Below, one piece after another: positions 23,808-34,927 of a DNA stretch of 64,000 bases. The stretch is from Cordilura impudica (Eukaryota; Arthropoda; Insecta; Diptera; Scathophagidae), in the NCBI GenBank assembly GCA_963682025.1, contig OY821521.1, positions 51,266,807 to 51,330,806 on the forward strand, written 5' to 3'. Under the pieces are notes generated by a model, which saw only the letters and a list, made by a program, of their open reading frames with translations, ran no database searches and was not told the DNA's origin. Both the position numbers and the translations under genes were made by a program. Every line of letters begins with the position of its first letter. Within the stretch, counting starts at the first letter, position 1.

Positions 23808-24690
23808 CTAACAATAATTGAAATAATTGAAAACTTTCCCTCCATTTTTGGTTTCAATATTTTGTTGGGTATCCATTATTTTTTAGTACTGTTTCACAAC
23901 ACCGAAGCATGGAGTTAATAAAATTGTTGATGATATCCATTGAAATTTTTACCACTCTGAATTAATTGCCTCTATGAGATCTGTCTTATTTGTGTAATTT
24001 TGTGTCCGATCTATAATATTCCATAGATTTTCTATGGGATTGAGATCTGGTATTTGGGCCGACAATTCCAAAACACTAAATGTATTAGATTGTATTAGAT
24101 TCGGTTACAACTTTGGAGGTGTGTTTTGGGTCATTATCATGTTATAAATTCCACGCTATTACGTCACATAGAAACTACCTGTATCCAATTCCAGTTAGAG
24201 TTTCATCTACTAAATGAATTGGACCCACTTATTGGCCCGAAAGGCAACCCCATACCATAATACTGCCACCGCCAAACTTAGTAGTTTTATTCGTGTGTTT
24301 TGGATCTAGTCTTTTTTCCTTTAGACGTCATACAAACGTTCTTTCATAATGGCCTCTTAAATTAAACTTGCACTCATCTGAAAAAAGAACAGAATTCCAA
24401 TTTCGTCTTGACCAGTTCATGTGTTCATTAACAAAATTTATGCAAGCCAGACAATTTTTCTCTGATATCAGTCGTTTATTCCCAGAACGATAACAACCAA
24501 GATCAGTCTCAATTGCTTGTCGGGAAACAGTTCGAGCCCATACCTATAGTTTCAGATTGCTAATTACCTCTTTGGGCAGCACTTTTTGGACATTTTTTAC
24601 CTCTTTCACGATATTTCTTGATAATATTTGAAATTATGGATTTATTCACAGAACATTTCTCCAAAAATTTATTTTGCCAAATTACTTTTT
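23808..24690 (-). pseudogene. Tc1-family transposase relic (DD34E type)
   Basis: Minus-strand blocks in Tc1 order. ISNIIKKYRERGKK-like text lies near 24600 in the DNA-binding part. VLFSDECKFNLRGHYERTF (about 24330-24385) holds the first catalytic Asp. GGGSIMVWGCLSG (about 24235-24280) follows. HDNDPKHTSKVV (about 24110-24145) holds the second Asp. AQIPDLNPIENLW (about 24020-24060) holds the Glu. The frame ends in KVFNYFNYC and a stop at 23808-23810. Several internal stops are present, and a small duplication (ttagattgtattagatt, about 24087) lies between the second and third acidic blocks, so it is inactive. Terminal inverted repeats were not found. Confidence 0.82.
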
Positions 24691-24828
24691 TTCATAAATA
24701 ATTAAGCCACCCTTAAATTACCTTTTAAAAAAAAGTACCACTTTTCATTGAAGCAATTTTTTTAAGTACTTTTTTTTTATTATATTTAAGAATATAATAA
24801 AACCATTAAAAAAATCACGTTTCATAAT

Positions 24829-25295
24829 AGCATGTTCAGACGGCAAAATGAACCACTTGGTTCGCTCTCTGAACCACGATTGCGAACGTTTTTGTTCAGA
24901 CGATTGTTCTTGTTTCATTTTGACGTTTATATATTTTTTTTTGCAAATATTTGGCGCGGCTTTTTGTTGTTTGTTTGTTTGATTTTATTTAAATATATAT
25001 ACGTAAATATAAACTTTTTACTTATTTAATGGTTTTATTTATTTTATTGCACGCATTAATTTTTTGTTTTTTTCTTTGTTTATATTTTTTTGACAGCTAG
25101 TTCAGATAAACTAGCGATAATATTTGATAAAAATTGGAGATGATAGTAAATTCTTCGTGGTTCGCAACTAGCTTCAAAATTAACCAAGATGTTTCGCTCT
25201 CAAAATTTTGTATGGCGAAAAATGTTGGGGCACGAACCATGAATGAGAGAGCGAACATCGAATTTTGCTGTCCGTATGAAAATCTACATGCTTTT
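24829..25295. mobile_element. Possible MITE with imperfect inverted ends
   Basis: The left end reads cagacggcaaaatgaac then ggttcgctctctgaaccacg; the right end, reversed, reads cggacagcaaaattcgatg then ttcgctctctcattcatggt. The inverted match extends over about 50 bases with gaps. No target duplication is certain and no transposase is encoded. Confidence 0.4.
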
Positions 25296-26091
25296 CTAAT
25301 ACACTTGTACGTTACCCAGTACTATAAATATTTTAAACTACAACTATTAAACCCACGTAAAGAATTGCATAATAGAAAATGAAAACATTTTATTTAAAAC
25401 AAAGTGCTTAAAGCAGTTTTAAGTGGTGCACTACAAATTTTGGTAGCAAAAGTTATGTTATTTAATCATAAAATCAACTTCATCGACATTTTCAATATAT
25501 TTATGTTTGAATTTTTCAAAAATATGATTCAAACTATCTGTTACAACTTACATATTTGACCTCAGTACCAGATACATTTTTAACTTCTATGGGGGCACCC
25601 ACTAAAATTTAACATATAAATATTTAATAGGATAAACAAAAATTTATTTTAATCAAATTTCTGATAACCAACTAATACCACACGTTTTCTTTTGGGTAAA
25701 AAACCGAAGGAGTATTTTCTTGAGAATGATTCCAGAGAGCTTTCAACCGGCTCATACAGATCTATTTTACCAAATGAGTTGGTCGGTACTGTAGCAGACC
25801 TAAATTTTTGGTACATTTTCATAACTAAAACATTAAAATTTTTTCTACATTTTAACGGATCTAAGCTTACCCCGTTTTTATGGCCAATTTTACAAATCCT
25901 TTGCGATTTTTCAACGTTAATATATATTGTCCTGGCCGTGAGTGCAAACCCTCTTTAACACCGCCTACTGAAATAACCACAGCATTCGAGGTAAAATCAT
26001 TTTTGTTGCCCTTGCGTTGGGGATCATTTAATTTGCTAAGATAAGATTCTTTGGCACATGATACAGGATATAATTTTAACCAATTACCCAT

Positions 26092-26640
26092 ACAAGTAAG
26101 AAAGTTTTTGTCGGTCTAGACCACACCATACTTAATTAAAATTTCTTTAAAATTTTAATAAGTATTTTACACAATCTATTATTAAATATATTTTAAAAAA
26201 ATTATATGTTACCTAGGAAAAACTTAACTCAAATTAACATATTCTTGTTAACTTAACATATATTAAAATTTTATTAATAATAAAATTTTATTATTAAAAT
26301 TTTACAATGTGCTTTTAAATGCACCACACAAAAATTCATTTGAAGATGTATGTATTTCATACAAGTATTTAGATAAAGATTATTTTGTGTGAATGGATAG
26401 AGTCTGGTAATATTTTTTTTTTTTTTTTTTGTTTTCTTTTTAAGTTTTAAAGAAGAAAAATAAAATTTTATTTAAATTACAAACTCTCAGGCAGAAATTA
26501 CCTATGGTAAATAGAAATCAAACGTTGTCAAAGCACTGATTTTCAAACCTAAAGCAAACAAGAGCCTTAAATTCGGCTATCCCGAATCTTGGATACCTTC
26601 CACCCGTTCTCAAAACATAATAAGAAAAATTTGTCAACAC
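26092..26640. other. Intron of the decayed Dgat2 copy
   Basis: Starts with the end of a family A repeat (tacaagtaagaaagtttttg then tcggtctagacc, 26091-26122) that replaces the exon 4 acceptor. The rest is AT-rich with a T run near 26410. Confidence 0.5.
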
Positions 26641-26649
26641 TAAGAAATA

Positions 26650-27070
26650 AACAAGTAAGAAAATTAGAGCCGGTCTAGACCGGATATACGATACACCATA
26701 CCATACGTTTAGAGAATTGGTCTTAGGTCCAACAAATTGGAAATAAAAAATAAGCAAGACCCAAATCTGAGTGGAATTTTTTTTTGGTAATTGTTTTTCC
26801 AGCAGATTTGAAAAGGTTAATATTGGATGCTATTTTTTTATGGCGATTAGGTCGAAAAATTGACCTATCCTGATCATATTTGGTAAAGTCACTTATTTTT
26901 TGCAAAAACATATACAAATCACATTGGAGAAAAATCTGTGCAATATTTTTGTTTTTGGACTACTGATTAATGGATGTAATAAACCACACAAAACCCAAGT
27001 TGAACGAGATCCATTTATATGATAATTTGGACCTTACGGCAATTTAAGTCGATCTCATATAAAAAGGCTA
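26650..27070 (-). repeat. DINE-1-like repeat, family A copy 4 (truncated)
   Basis: Begins acaagtaagaaaattagagc with the palindrome degraded to ccggtctagaccgg, continues through aataagcaagacccaaatct to the ctcatataaaaaggctagat block, then stops before the CGTCC run. Confidence 0.65.
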
Positions 27071-27099
27071 GATTTCACATTATAATGTCTAGATTTTTT

Positions 27100-27470
27100 A
27101 CACTGATGATTAAAATTATTAAGATATTTAACAAAAATATTAGGTGTTTTTGTGCAATTATTAAATACAATGAGCATAAATGTAAATACAATTAAATTAC
27201 ATTTTTGTTTGTTTGTTTATCAGCGATGCATACACATTTTTTACACATGTACAAAAAAAATGTGTTTTTTATCGCTGATACAGTTTTAAGCCTAAGTGGT
27301 ACGACCTACTCGACCTATTGCGGACAGCAAAATATTTTCAACAGACGGACATTGCTAGATCGACTTCTCCTGTTATAATAATCAAGAATATATATAGTTT
27401 ATGGAGTCTGCGGATGAGTTACAACGTTAGCAAACTGATATATTGCCCTGCACAATGGTACTTGCTTTAA
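27100..27470 (-). repeat. DINE-1-like repeat, family B copy 3 with internal hairpin
   Basis: Carries tacgacctactcgacctatt, cagacggacattgctagatc and a terminal cctgcacaatgg. An inverted repeat around atcagcgatgcatacacatt (27219-27238 with 27257-27280) matches one at 46916-47012. Confidence 0.5.
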
Positions 27471-27619
27471 AAATAATGAAATTGTTTTTAATATAAAATA
27501 TATGAAAACCACTGTTTTTCAAAGATTTCCAAAAATAAAAAAAATAATTACAAAATAATATATAATATATATTCTTTATGTGTATTTGGTAGCTATGCGA
27601 ATAGATCGTAAGGTATATT

Positions 27620-28800
27620 GCATATCGCTGGAAGATTAGGGCGTGGCACCTCCCATACTAAGTGAATTTTTAATATCATATATATTGAGTACTATGACAG
27701 GGAGAGCTTTGCAAATTTGTGATAGATCACCTATTATTAATTTAAGTTGCCATGCCGAAAATGGGCGGGATCGGATAAGTGGGCGTGCCACCTGACATAC
27801 AAATAATATATTTAATGTACTATGAGAGCGCAGCTTTGCACGTTTGTCTGAGGTAGTGTGAGCAGTCGGACCAAAAATGTGTGGGATAGGACCAATAGGC
27901 GTGGCACCTCCCATACAAAGTGAATTTTTAAAATCATATATATTGAATACTATGACCGGGAGAGCTTAGCAAATTTGTGTGAAGTCGTCTATTATTAATG
28001 TAAGTAGCCATGCCGAAAATGGGCGGGATCGGATAAGTGGGCGTGGCACCTGACATACAAATAATATATTTAATGTACTATGAGAGCCACAGCTTTGCAC
28101 GTTTGTCTGAGGTAGTGTGAGCAGTCGGACCAAAAATGTGTGGGATCGGACCAATGGGCGTGGCACCTCCCATACAAAGTGAATTTTTAAAATCATATAT
28201 ATTGAATACTATGACCGGCATAGCTTAGCAAGTTTGTGTGAAGTCGTCTATTATTAATGTTAGTAGCCATGCCGAAAATGGGCGGCAGAGAGCTGTGCAC
28301 ATTTGTCTGAGGTTATCTATTATCAATGTGAGTAGTCGGACAAGAAATGGGTGGGATCGGACCAATGGACGTGACAGCCCCCATACAAAGTAAATATATA
28401 AAATCATATAAATGGTGTACCATAAAGGGAAAGCCTTGACCCTTCTACGAGTCCATCACATATTAATGTGAGTATTCTGATAAAAAAAATGGGTGAGATC
28501 AGATCAATGGGCGTCGTACCTCCCATACAAAGAAAATATTAAATGTTATATATCTGGCGTACTATAATAATGAGAGCTTTGCGTGAGCCCATAAGTTATT
28601 CATGTGATTACTCGAAGCAAAAATTGACATGATCGGAGCAATAGGCAGGGCACCAACCATACAAAGTAAATATATAATATATAGCTGGGCTACTATAATA
28701 GAAAATAATTTTGTTCGAGTCCCTTCATATATTAATGTGAGTAGTCGGACAAAAAATGGGCGGGTTATGATTATTCTTGAGATTTTTGACAATGTGATTA
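27620..28800 (+). repeat. Tandem family E array, about 258-bp higher-order unit
   Basis: The block gggcgtggcacctcccatac occurs at about 27641, 27899 and 28156, spaced about 258 bases. Between them a related block, gggcgtg(c/g)cacctgacatac, lies at about 27781 and 28038. Each half-unit carries tatgaccgggagagctt or tatgagagcgcagcttt and a gtagccatgccgaaaatggg or gtagtcggaccaaaaatgtg tail. Downstream (28366, 28509, 28644) units shorten to about 140 bases and diverge. Lies in the intron between exons 4 and 3 of the decayed Dgat2 copy. Confidence 0.82.
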
Positions 28801-29173
28801 GTCTTGGAAAATATGGACGGAATCTCCCAATTACAAAAATCGTCAAAAGCAAAAATCACCAAAGCCGAAATTGAATATTGGGTTTCTTTGTTTAACTTTC
28901 ATACTTTAGGATAAAAAATATATTACATTTTTTTCTTTATGCTTAACTTTTGAGAGATCTAACAATAAATATGTTCGTTACGTTAAAGAAAATAAATGGT
29001 TGGTGTTTTTTTTTTTGTTTTCATCGGCGATCCCACCCATTAATAAATCCCACCCCCACACACTTACAATACATTCGTTATTTTTTAATTAACAACAAAA
29101 ATGTTCAATAGAAATAAGTCATATGGCAAAACAACGTTTGCCGGGTCAGCTATTGAGTAATAAAATTAAAGAA

Positions 29174-29670
29174 GTATGAAATTTATAGTTGGTTTAGACA
29201 GACTCTACGATATGTTTTATAGAAAGGGTCTTATTTGCAACTAATTGGATATAGAAAATAGGCGTAAACCAAATTTGAGTGGCATTGTTATAAACTTTTT
29301 GACCTGTAAATATGAAAAAGTGTATATCGGACGCTATATTTATATGGGAACTAGGTTTAAAAATGGATTGATCATGATCATATTTGATAGTCACTTATTT
29401 TTCGCCAAAACATATATATATATTTATATATGTATATGTTTTTGCAAAAAAATAAGTGACCTTACCAAATATGGGTAGAATCGGTCCATTTTTAGACCTA
29501 GCCCCATTATAAATATAGCACCCTATGTGAACTTTTTCATATCCGACGGCAAATTTGGTTTCTACTTATTTTCTATATCTAATTAGTTGTAGCTAAGAGA
29601 TAGGTTCTCTAAATCTATGATATAGGGTATCGTATAGTCGGTCCAGGCAGACTATAATTTTCTTACTTAT
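29174..29670. repeat. Foldback of two truncated family A copies, about 235-bp arms
   Basis: The left arm (29174-29412) runs from tatagttggtttagacagac to gtcacttatttttcgccaaa. The right arm (29432-29670) is its inverted counterpart, tttgcaaaaaaataagtgac to agtcggtccaggcagactat. The loop is about 20 bases of TA repeats. Both arms keep only the 3' part of the family. Confidence 0.75.
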
Positions 29671-30170
29671 TTTTTAATTATTCTTGGTTTAAAGGCAAAA
29701 CTTACCAAGCAACTCCATATGGAAAACTAGCTAAAACATAATTACGAGTGGGTTTCAATTCTGCAGTTTTTACAATTTCGATGGGGAAATAATCTCGCAA
29801 ATGATTTGTCATGAAATTATGACCATCTATACTTTGAAATATTCAGATAAAAGTTAATTTTAAAACAAAATCTTTTGTATTTAAAAAAACATACCCATTA
29901 CCATTCAAAGCCTCAAATCGTGTAGCTTTATAAATAAAGGTCAAATAGATCAGCAAAATAACACGGCCCATATTATTTATATACAACTGTAATAATTATT
30001 CAACTTAATTATTACAATAAATTTTGTTTTTTTTTTTTTAATCATATAATTACCAACAAAATCGGAAAAAATATTAAAACAGCTGCCAGAGTCTGTGTAA
30101 GACCTCTGGCCTGAACTATGATAGGAACCCGCTTTGTTTTTAAATTATTTCGAAAGATCTTAGCTTTCAT

Positions 30171-31100
30171 TGCGTTGTGAGTTGTGATCTATTGTAAAGA
30201 TATTAACAAAATAAATTTTCTAAATAGATTTGTTGTTCAATTAAGGTCTTAATAAATAGAATCGTCAAAGTGGAAATTAATTGCATAGAACATTGTAACA
30301 TTGCGTTTTTTTTTATAAAAGATCTGCCAACCGCACACGAAAAGTAGTTTGCACTCGATGACTTCAAAAATGTTGCACTATGTTATATTGCAAATTACTT
30401 TTAAAGCTAAAAAAATGTATTGCTGGAATAGTTAAATTTACAAAAATATATTCACAAGTTTTCCAGATTTAAAACAAACAGTATAAATAAAAAAAATACG
30501 AAATAAAAACTAATTAACTAATAAATATTGATTAACTAAATTGTACACTATAATATTTATTGGACATGGTTCGGGCGCATAAGCACTACTATAATATCAA
30601 TCTATATCAGTGATAAACACAATGCCAAAGCATTGAATTTATTGATATTCTTGGATATAAAATAGAAATCTATTTTTAAAAATATTACCAAAAAAAAGTA
30701 AAAGTTCTAAGATCCAGTTTTTAGCTGTTTTTAGCAGAAATGTTTGTCTGTAAATAGAATGTGTTATTTAAGAATGAAAACTTTGACAATAAGAATTTAG
30801 TAGGCGACCCGAACGGGAATTTTACAATCCCTAGATTCGGGATTTCGGAAATATTAATTCAGTTAAAACAAAACATAAAATTTAAATAATTCATTAGAAA
30901 TTCTTTATTTATAAAGAAACAAAACAAAAACATTTAAGGGAATTAAAAAATAAGAAAATAATAATTTAAGGAAGTAGTCTTTCCCAAATTTGTGGAATTA
31001 AGCTAAATTCATACACATTAACAAGCCCCACAAACCCAATAATTCTAACTCTTCGTATCGTCCTATAAGTATTCTACCCTCTATCAGTAATATATTGGAA
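30171..31100. other. Spacer upstream of the decayed Dgat2 copy
   Basis: AT-rich sequence with no supported coding frame, RNA gene or repeat family. Confidence 0.4.
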
Positions 31101-31880
31101 ACAAGTAAGAAAATTATAGTCGGTCTAGACCGACTATACGATACCCTATACCATGCGTTTAGAAACCCTATCTCTTAGGCCCAACTAACTGGACATTGAA
31201 AATAAGCAAAAACCAAATTTGAGTGGGATTTTTATTAATTTTTTTGGCTGCAGATATGAAAAAGTTCATATCGGATGCTATATCTATAAAGGGACTAGGT
31301 CCAAAAATGGACTGATCCTGATCATGTTTGGTAAAGTCTCTTGTATTTTGCAAAAATATGTACAAACAAAATTTGAGAAGAATCAGTGCAATATTTTTGT
31401 TTTTTAATAGATTTAAGTGAAGATCGGGAAGCAGCTCTATATGGGGTCAAAGGGATCATTTTTGGACTACTCATTAGTGGATGTAATGAACGCATACAAA
31501 CCCAATTTGAGTAAGATCTATATGACAATTTGGATCTTATGGCAATTTATGTCGATTTCATATGGGTAATTTGTATGGGGGCTAGGTCTGAACATGGACC
31601 GATTCTCACCAATTTCAATAGCGTTCATCCCATGGCCGATAAAAGCTTATATTCCAAATTTTATCAAAATATATTCATATTTGCGACCTGCAGTTTGATT
31701 ACAAGCTTTACATGGACACACAGACGGACGGACGGACGGACGGACATTGTTAAATCAACTCAGAAAGTGATTCTGATTCGGTCGGCATAATTAAAGATGG
31801 GTCTAGGTCAAATATTTTTGGTTGTTACAAACAGCAGCACAAAGTCATTATACCCAAACCACATAGTGGTATAGGGTATA
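31101..31880 (-). repeat. DINE-1-like repeat, family A copy 6, full length, left arm of a palindrome
   Basis: A full-length copy of about 780 bases. Read in reverse, its 5' end is TATACCCTATACCACTATGT at 31880. It has a four-unit GGAC run (31723-31745) and a 3' end carrying the perfect 20-base palindrome TAGTCGGTCTAGACCGACTA (31118-31137) followed by attttcttacttgt. This order resembles DINE-1/Helentron elements of flies, which I know from memory. It encodes no protein; the open frame at 31530-31790 is a by-product and recurs in 32182-32442. Confidence 0.75.
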
Positions 31881-32091
31881 AAAATCATCATAATCAAACT
31901 AAGCACTTTATTGACGACAACACTATATTACCTAAACGCCAATTTGGATTAAGAAGCGGACTAAATACCTCCCATGATTTAACTAGAATTAAAAACATAG
32001 TTAAATCAAATACCCAAAATGGCAATTCCAGTGGTAGGGTGCTATTAGATGTTAAAGCCGCATTTGATTCAGTTTGTCACGATGCTTTAAT
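31881..32091 (+). pseudogene. Reverse-transcriptase fragment trapped between two family A copies
   Basis: The plus frame reads FIDDNTILPKRQFGLRSGLN, then TSHDLTRIKNIVKSN and VLLDVKAAFDSVCHDALI, which is the reverse-transcriptase block holding the first catalytic Asp (LLDVKAAFDSV). It is open across the whole 211 bases but is only a slice of the domain. Confidence 0.78.
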
Positions 32092-32871
32092 TATACCCTA
32101 TACCACTATGTGGTTTGGGTATAATGACTTTGTGCTGCTGTTTGTAACAACCAAAAATATTTGACCTAGACCCATCTTTAATTATACCGATCGAATCAGA
32201 ATCACTTTCTGAGTTGATTTAACAATGTCCGTCCGTCCGTCCGTCCGTCTGTGTGTCCATGTAAAGCTTGTAATCAAACTGCAGGTCGCAAATATGAATA
32301 TATTTTGACGAAATTTGGTATATAAGCTTTTATCGGCCATGAGATGAACGCTATTGAAATCGGTGAGAATCGGTCCATGTTCAGACCTAGCCCCCATACA
32401 AATTACCCCTATGAAATCGACATAAATTGCCATAAGATCCAAATTGTCATATAGATCTTACTCAAATTGGGTTTGTATGCGTTCATTACAACCATCCATG
32501 AGTAGTCCAAAAATGATCCCTTTGGCCCCATATAGAGCTGCTTCCCGATCTTCATTTAAATCTATTAAAAAACAAAAATATTGCACTGATTCTTCTCAAA
32601 TTTTGTTTGTATATATTTTTGCAAAATACAAGAGACTTTACCAAATATGATCAGGATCGGTCCATTTTTGGACCTAGTCCCCATATGGATATAGCATCCG
32701 ATATGAACTTTTTCATATCTGCAGCCAAAAAAATTAATAAAAATCCCACTCAAATTTGGTTTTTGCTTATTTTCTATTTCCAGTTAGTTGGGCCTAAGAG
32801 ATAGGGTTTGTAAACGCATGGTATAGGGTATCATATAGTCGGTCTAGACCGACTATAATTTTCTTACTTGT
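32092..32871 (+). repeat. DINE-1-like repeat, family A copy 7, full length, right arm of a palindrome
   Basis: Inverted relative to 31101-31880, of the same length, and nearly identical by eye. 5' end TATACCCTATACCACTATGT at 32092, CGTCC run at 32229-32251, 3' palindrome at about 32835-32854. Confidence 0.75.
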
Positions 32872-33084
32872 TTTTAAAATGAGTAATTTCAACTTTCTAA
32901 CACCTCTTATAAAAATCATCCAAAGCTATATAAAAAATCGTCAATTTAGAGTTCATATAGGAAAATATTTTTGTTTTAATGATTAAGTTCGGCTTGAGAT
33001 CCACAAATATTAATAAAAATAATAATAAGCAGACTTATTTTTGATTTTTATTATATTTTTTTTTTTAATTTATCTTATCCAATA
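32872..33084. other. Short spacer
   Basis: AT-rich, nothing recognised. Confidence 0.3.
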
Positions 33085-34130
33085 TTTGGAATGCAGACAA
33101 CATCGATTTTTGCTGATGACACAGCCTTATTGTGTTTAGGCTCTTTGCAGAAGATATAATAAACAACCTTCCAGGGACCGTAAATAACAGTTATCCAGAA
33201 AATTTAAACTCAAAAACTCTCCATGTTAGAGTTCACGGAGGCCTATACTGTTATATACCAGTAGATTCGTATTCGAATTCGAATCTACAATTTTGTAAAA
33301 ATTTTTTTACAATTTTGTATAATTTTACAATTATTATTTTTTAGACTCAGAAGACTCAATTTTAAAATACGAATAAAAAAAACAACAAACTAATTTTTTA
33401 TTGGGGTGTCAATTTTCATAAAATTAGTTTTATTTATGACGGCAAAATAAAACTGTCTTTTTAAAAGTTTCATCCAACCTTTTATTTTTACGTTGAAAAA
33501 TAACTTTTAGATGCGTTTTTTTTTTTCTAAACTCAAAAAATAACTTTCAAAAAAGAACTTTTTTGATATCACTTATAACAGTTACGGTCCCTGCAATCTT
33601 CAATCATCATTAACTATTGTACGAGACTTTTTCACCAAATGAAAAAATACCATAAACAGCTCGAAATCGCAGGCAATTTACTTTACAAGGAAAAGCAGGG
33701 ATTGTTGTACACCTCAACGTTGTCTACGTTTAAAAATATCCTACATTTCATTGAATTCTAAAGTAAAATAAAGTAAAATACTTAGGACATATTTCATATG
33801 CCATAGATAAAGTCATTTTTACCAAAAGAATACTATTTCGTTCCATTAATAAAAAATCGGAAATGAGCTGCGAAAATAAAATAATTATATTGAAAGTTAT
33901 ATTTCACAAAATATGTTTTATGATGCTCCCGTTAGGACAAATATATCGAAATTTCATGTCAAAAAAATGCAACACGTACAGAATACAGTTATTAAAAATA
34001 TGTATAACCTTTCTTGGCACTTTTCAACCCGAAGATTGCATAATATTAACAGTATCGAAATGGTCGAAACGAAAATCCATCGACTTTTGACCAAAGGCGT
34101 CAAGATCAATTACATAGTGTTATCATCAGT
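33085..34130 (+). pseudogene. Jockey-like reverse transcriptase relic, interrupted by a hAT-type MITE
   Basis: In order on the plus strand: TSIFADDTALLCLG (about 33098-33140, catalytic FADD), EDIINNL up to the insertion, then SSLTIVRDFFTK (about 33606-33640), INSSKSQAIYFTRK, KYLGHIS, DKVIFTKRILFRSI, CENKIIILKVIF and finally HVKKMQHVQNTVIKNMYNLS with RRLHNINSIEMVETKI (about 33955-34080), the C-terminal part seen after the polymerase domain in jockey elements. Stops and frameshifts are frequent, so it is inactive. Confidence 0.75.
33172..33593. mobile_element. 422-bp hAT-type MITE with 8-bp target duplication
   Basis: Begins CAGGGACCGTAA and ends TTACGGTCCCTG, an inverted pair. The flanks are caaccttc (33164-33171) and caatcttc (33594-33601), an 8-base duplication with one mismatch. 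Length of duplication and the CAGGG start suit hAT. It splits the reverse-transcriptase relic between EDIINNL and SSLTIVRDFF. Confidence 0.82.
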
Positions 34131-34142
34131 GTAGTATACTAT

Positions 34143-34825
34143 TTATACCATATATAACTATGTGGTTTGGGCATAAAGACTTTATTTGACCTAGACCCAT
34201 CTTTTATTATATCGATCGACTCAGAATCACCGTCTGTCCGTCCGTCTGTGTGTCCATGTAAACCTTGTAATCAAACTACAGGTCGGAAATATGAATATAT
34301 TTTGATCAAATTTGGTATATAAGCTTATATCGGTCATAGGATGAACGCTATTGAAATTCGGTCCATGTTCAGACCTAGTTCCCAAACAAATGACCCATAT
34401 GAAATCGACATAAATTGCCATAAGATCCAAACTATCACATAGATCTTAGTCAAATTGGGTTTGTATGTGTTTATTGTATCCATTAATCAGTAGTCCAAAA
34501 AAATCCCTATTCTTAGTCATAGGCCCCATATAGAGCTGCTTCAAAAAACAAAAATATTGCACAGATTTTTCTCAAATTTGGTTTGTGTATATTTTTTCAA
34601 AATATAAGTGACTTTACCAAGTATGGTCAGGATCGGTTCATTTTTCGACCTAGTCCCCATATAAATATAGCACCCGATATGAACTTTTTCATATCTGCAG
34701 CCAAAAAATTCATAACAATGGCACTCAAATTTGGTTTATGCTTATTTTCTATATCCAATTAGTTGGATCGAAGAGATAGGGTCTAAACCATGATATAAGG
34801 GTATCGTATGTAATTTTCTTACTTG
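34143..34825 (+). repeat. DINE-1-like repeat, family A copy 8
   Basis: Starts ttataccatatataactatg, has a shortened gtccgtccgtctgtgtgtcc run, and ends gtaattttcttacttgt; the 3' palindrome has been deleted to gtatcgtatg. Confidence 0.7.
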
Positions 34826-34927
34826 TTTTATTTTGATAAGATGAAATTTTCTTGCTTATAATGATTTTTTTATCGTTTTATTTTGATAAGATTGTTATTT
34901 GTGTTTTAATTTTATTAGATTTATGAA

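Larger units (their letters stand above)
25458..30170 (-). pseudogene. Decayed second Dgat2-like gene
   Basis: All six exons of the neighbour at 6479-22127 can be matched in order: 30170-30054 (MKAKIFRNN start, TQTLAAVLIFFPILL), 29986-29895 (LYINNMGRVILLIYL), 29831-29706, about 26091-25871, 25799-25669 and 25601-25458. Damage is clear. The PHG core reads FPYG, so the active-site His is Tyr. Exon 4 has lost its acceptor and first codons where a family A scrap starts at 26091, and lacks about 27 residues between LYP and VSC. Exon 5 lacks 23 codons in frame and its donor reads GTTATC. Exon 6 has a deletion of about 17 bases that shifts the frame to an early stop. Exons 1 to 3 are still open, so the loss may be recent or a shortened product could persist; pseudogene is the simplest reading. 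Confidence 0.85.

Noticed and set aside
25530..25560. A GTAAGT...AG pair in the frameshifted exon of the decayed Dgat2 copy that would restore the frame if spliced
   Set aside because: The implied intron would be about 14 bases, far below any spliceable length; a plain deletion explains it.
31530..31790. 86-codon open frame MDLMAIYVDFIWVICMG..., repeated at 32182-32442 and 34227-34430
   Set aside because: It recurs because it lies in family A repeats; copies carry stops and indels and no selection on the frame is apparent.
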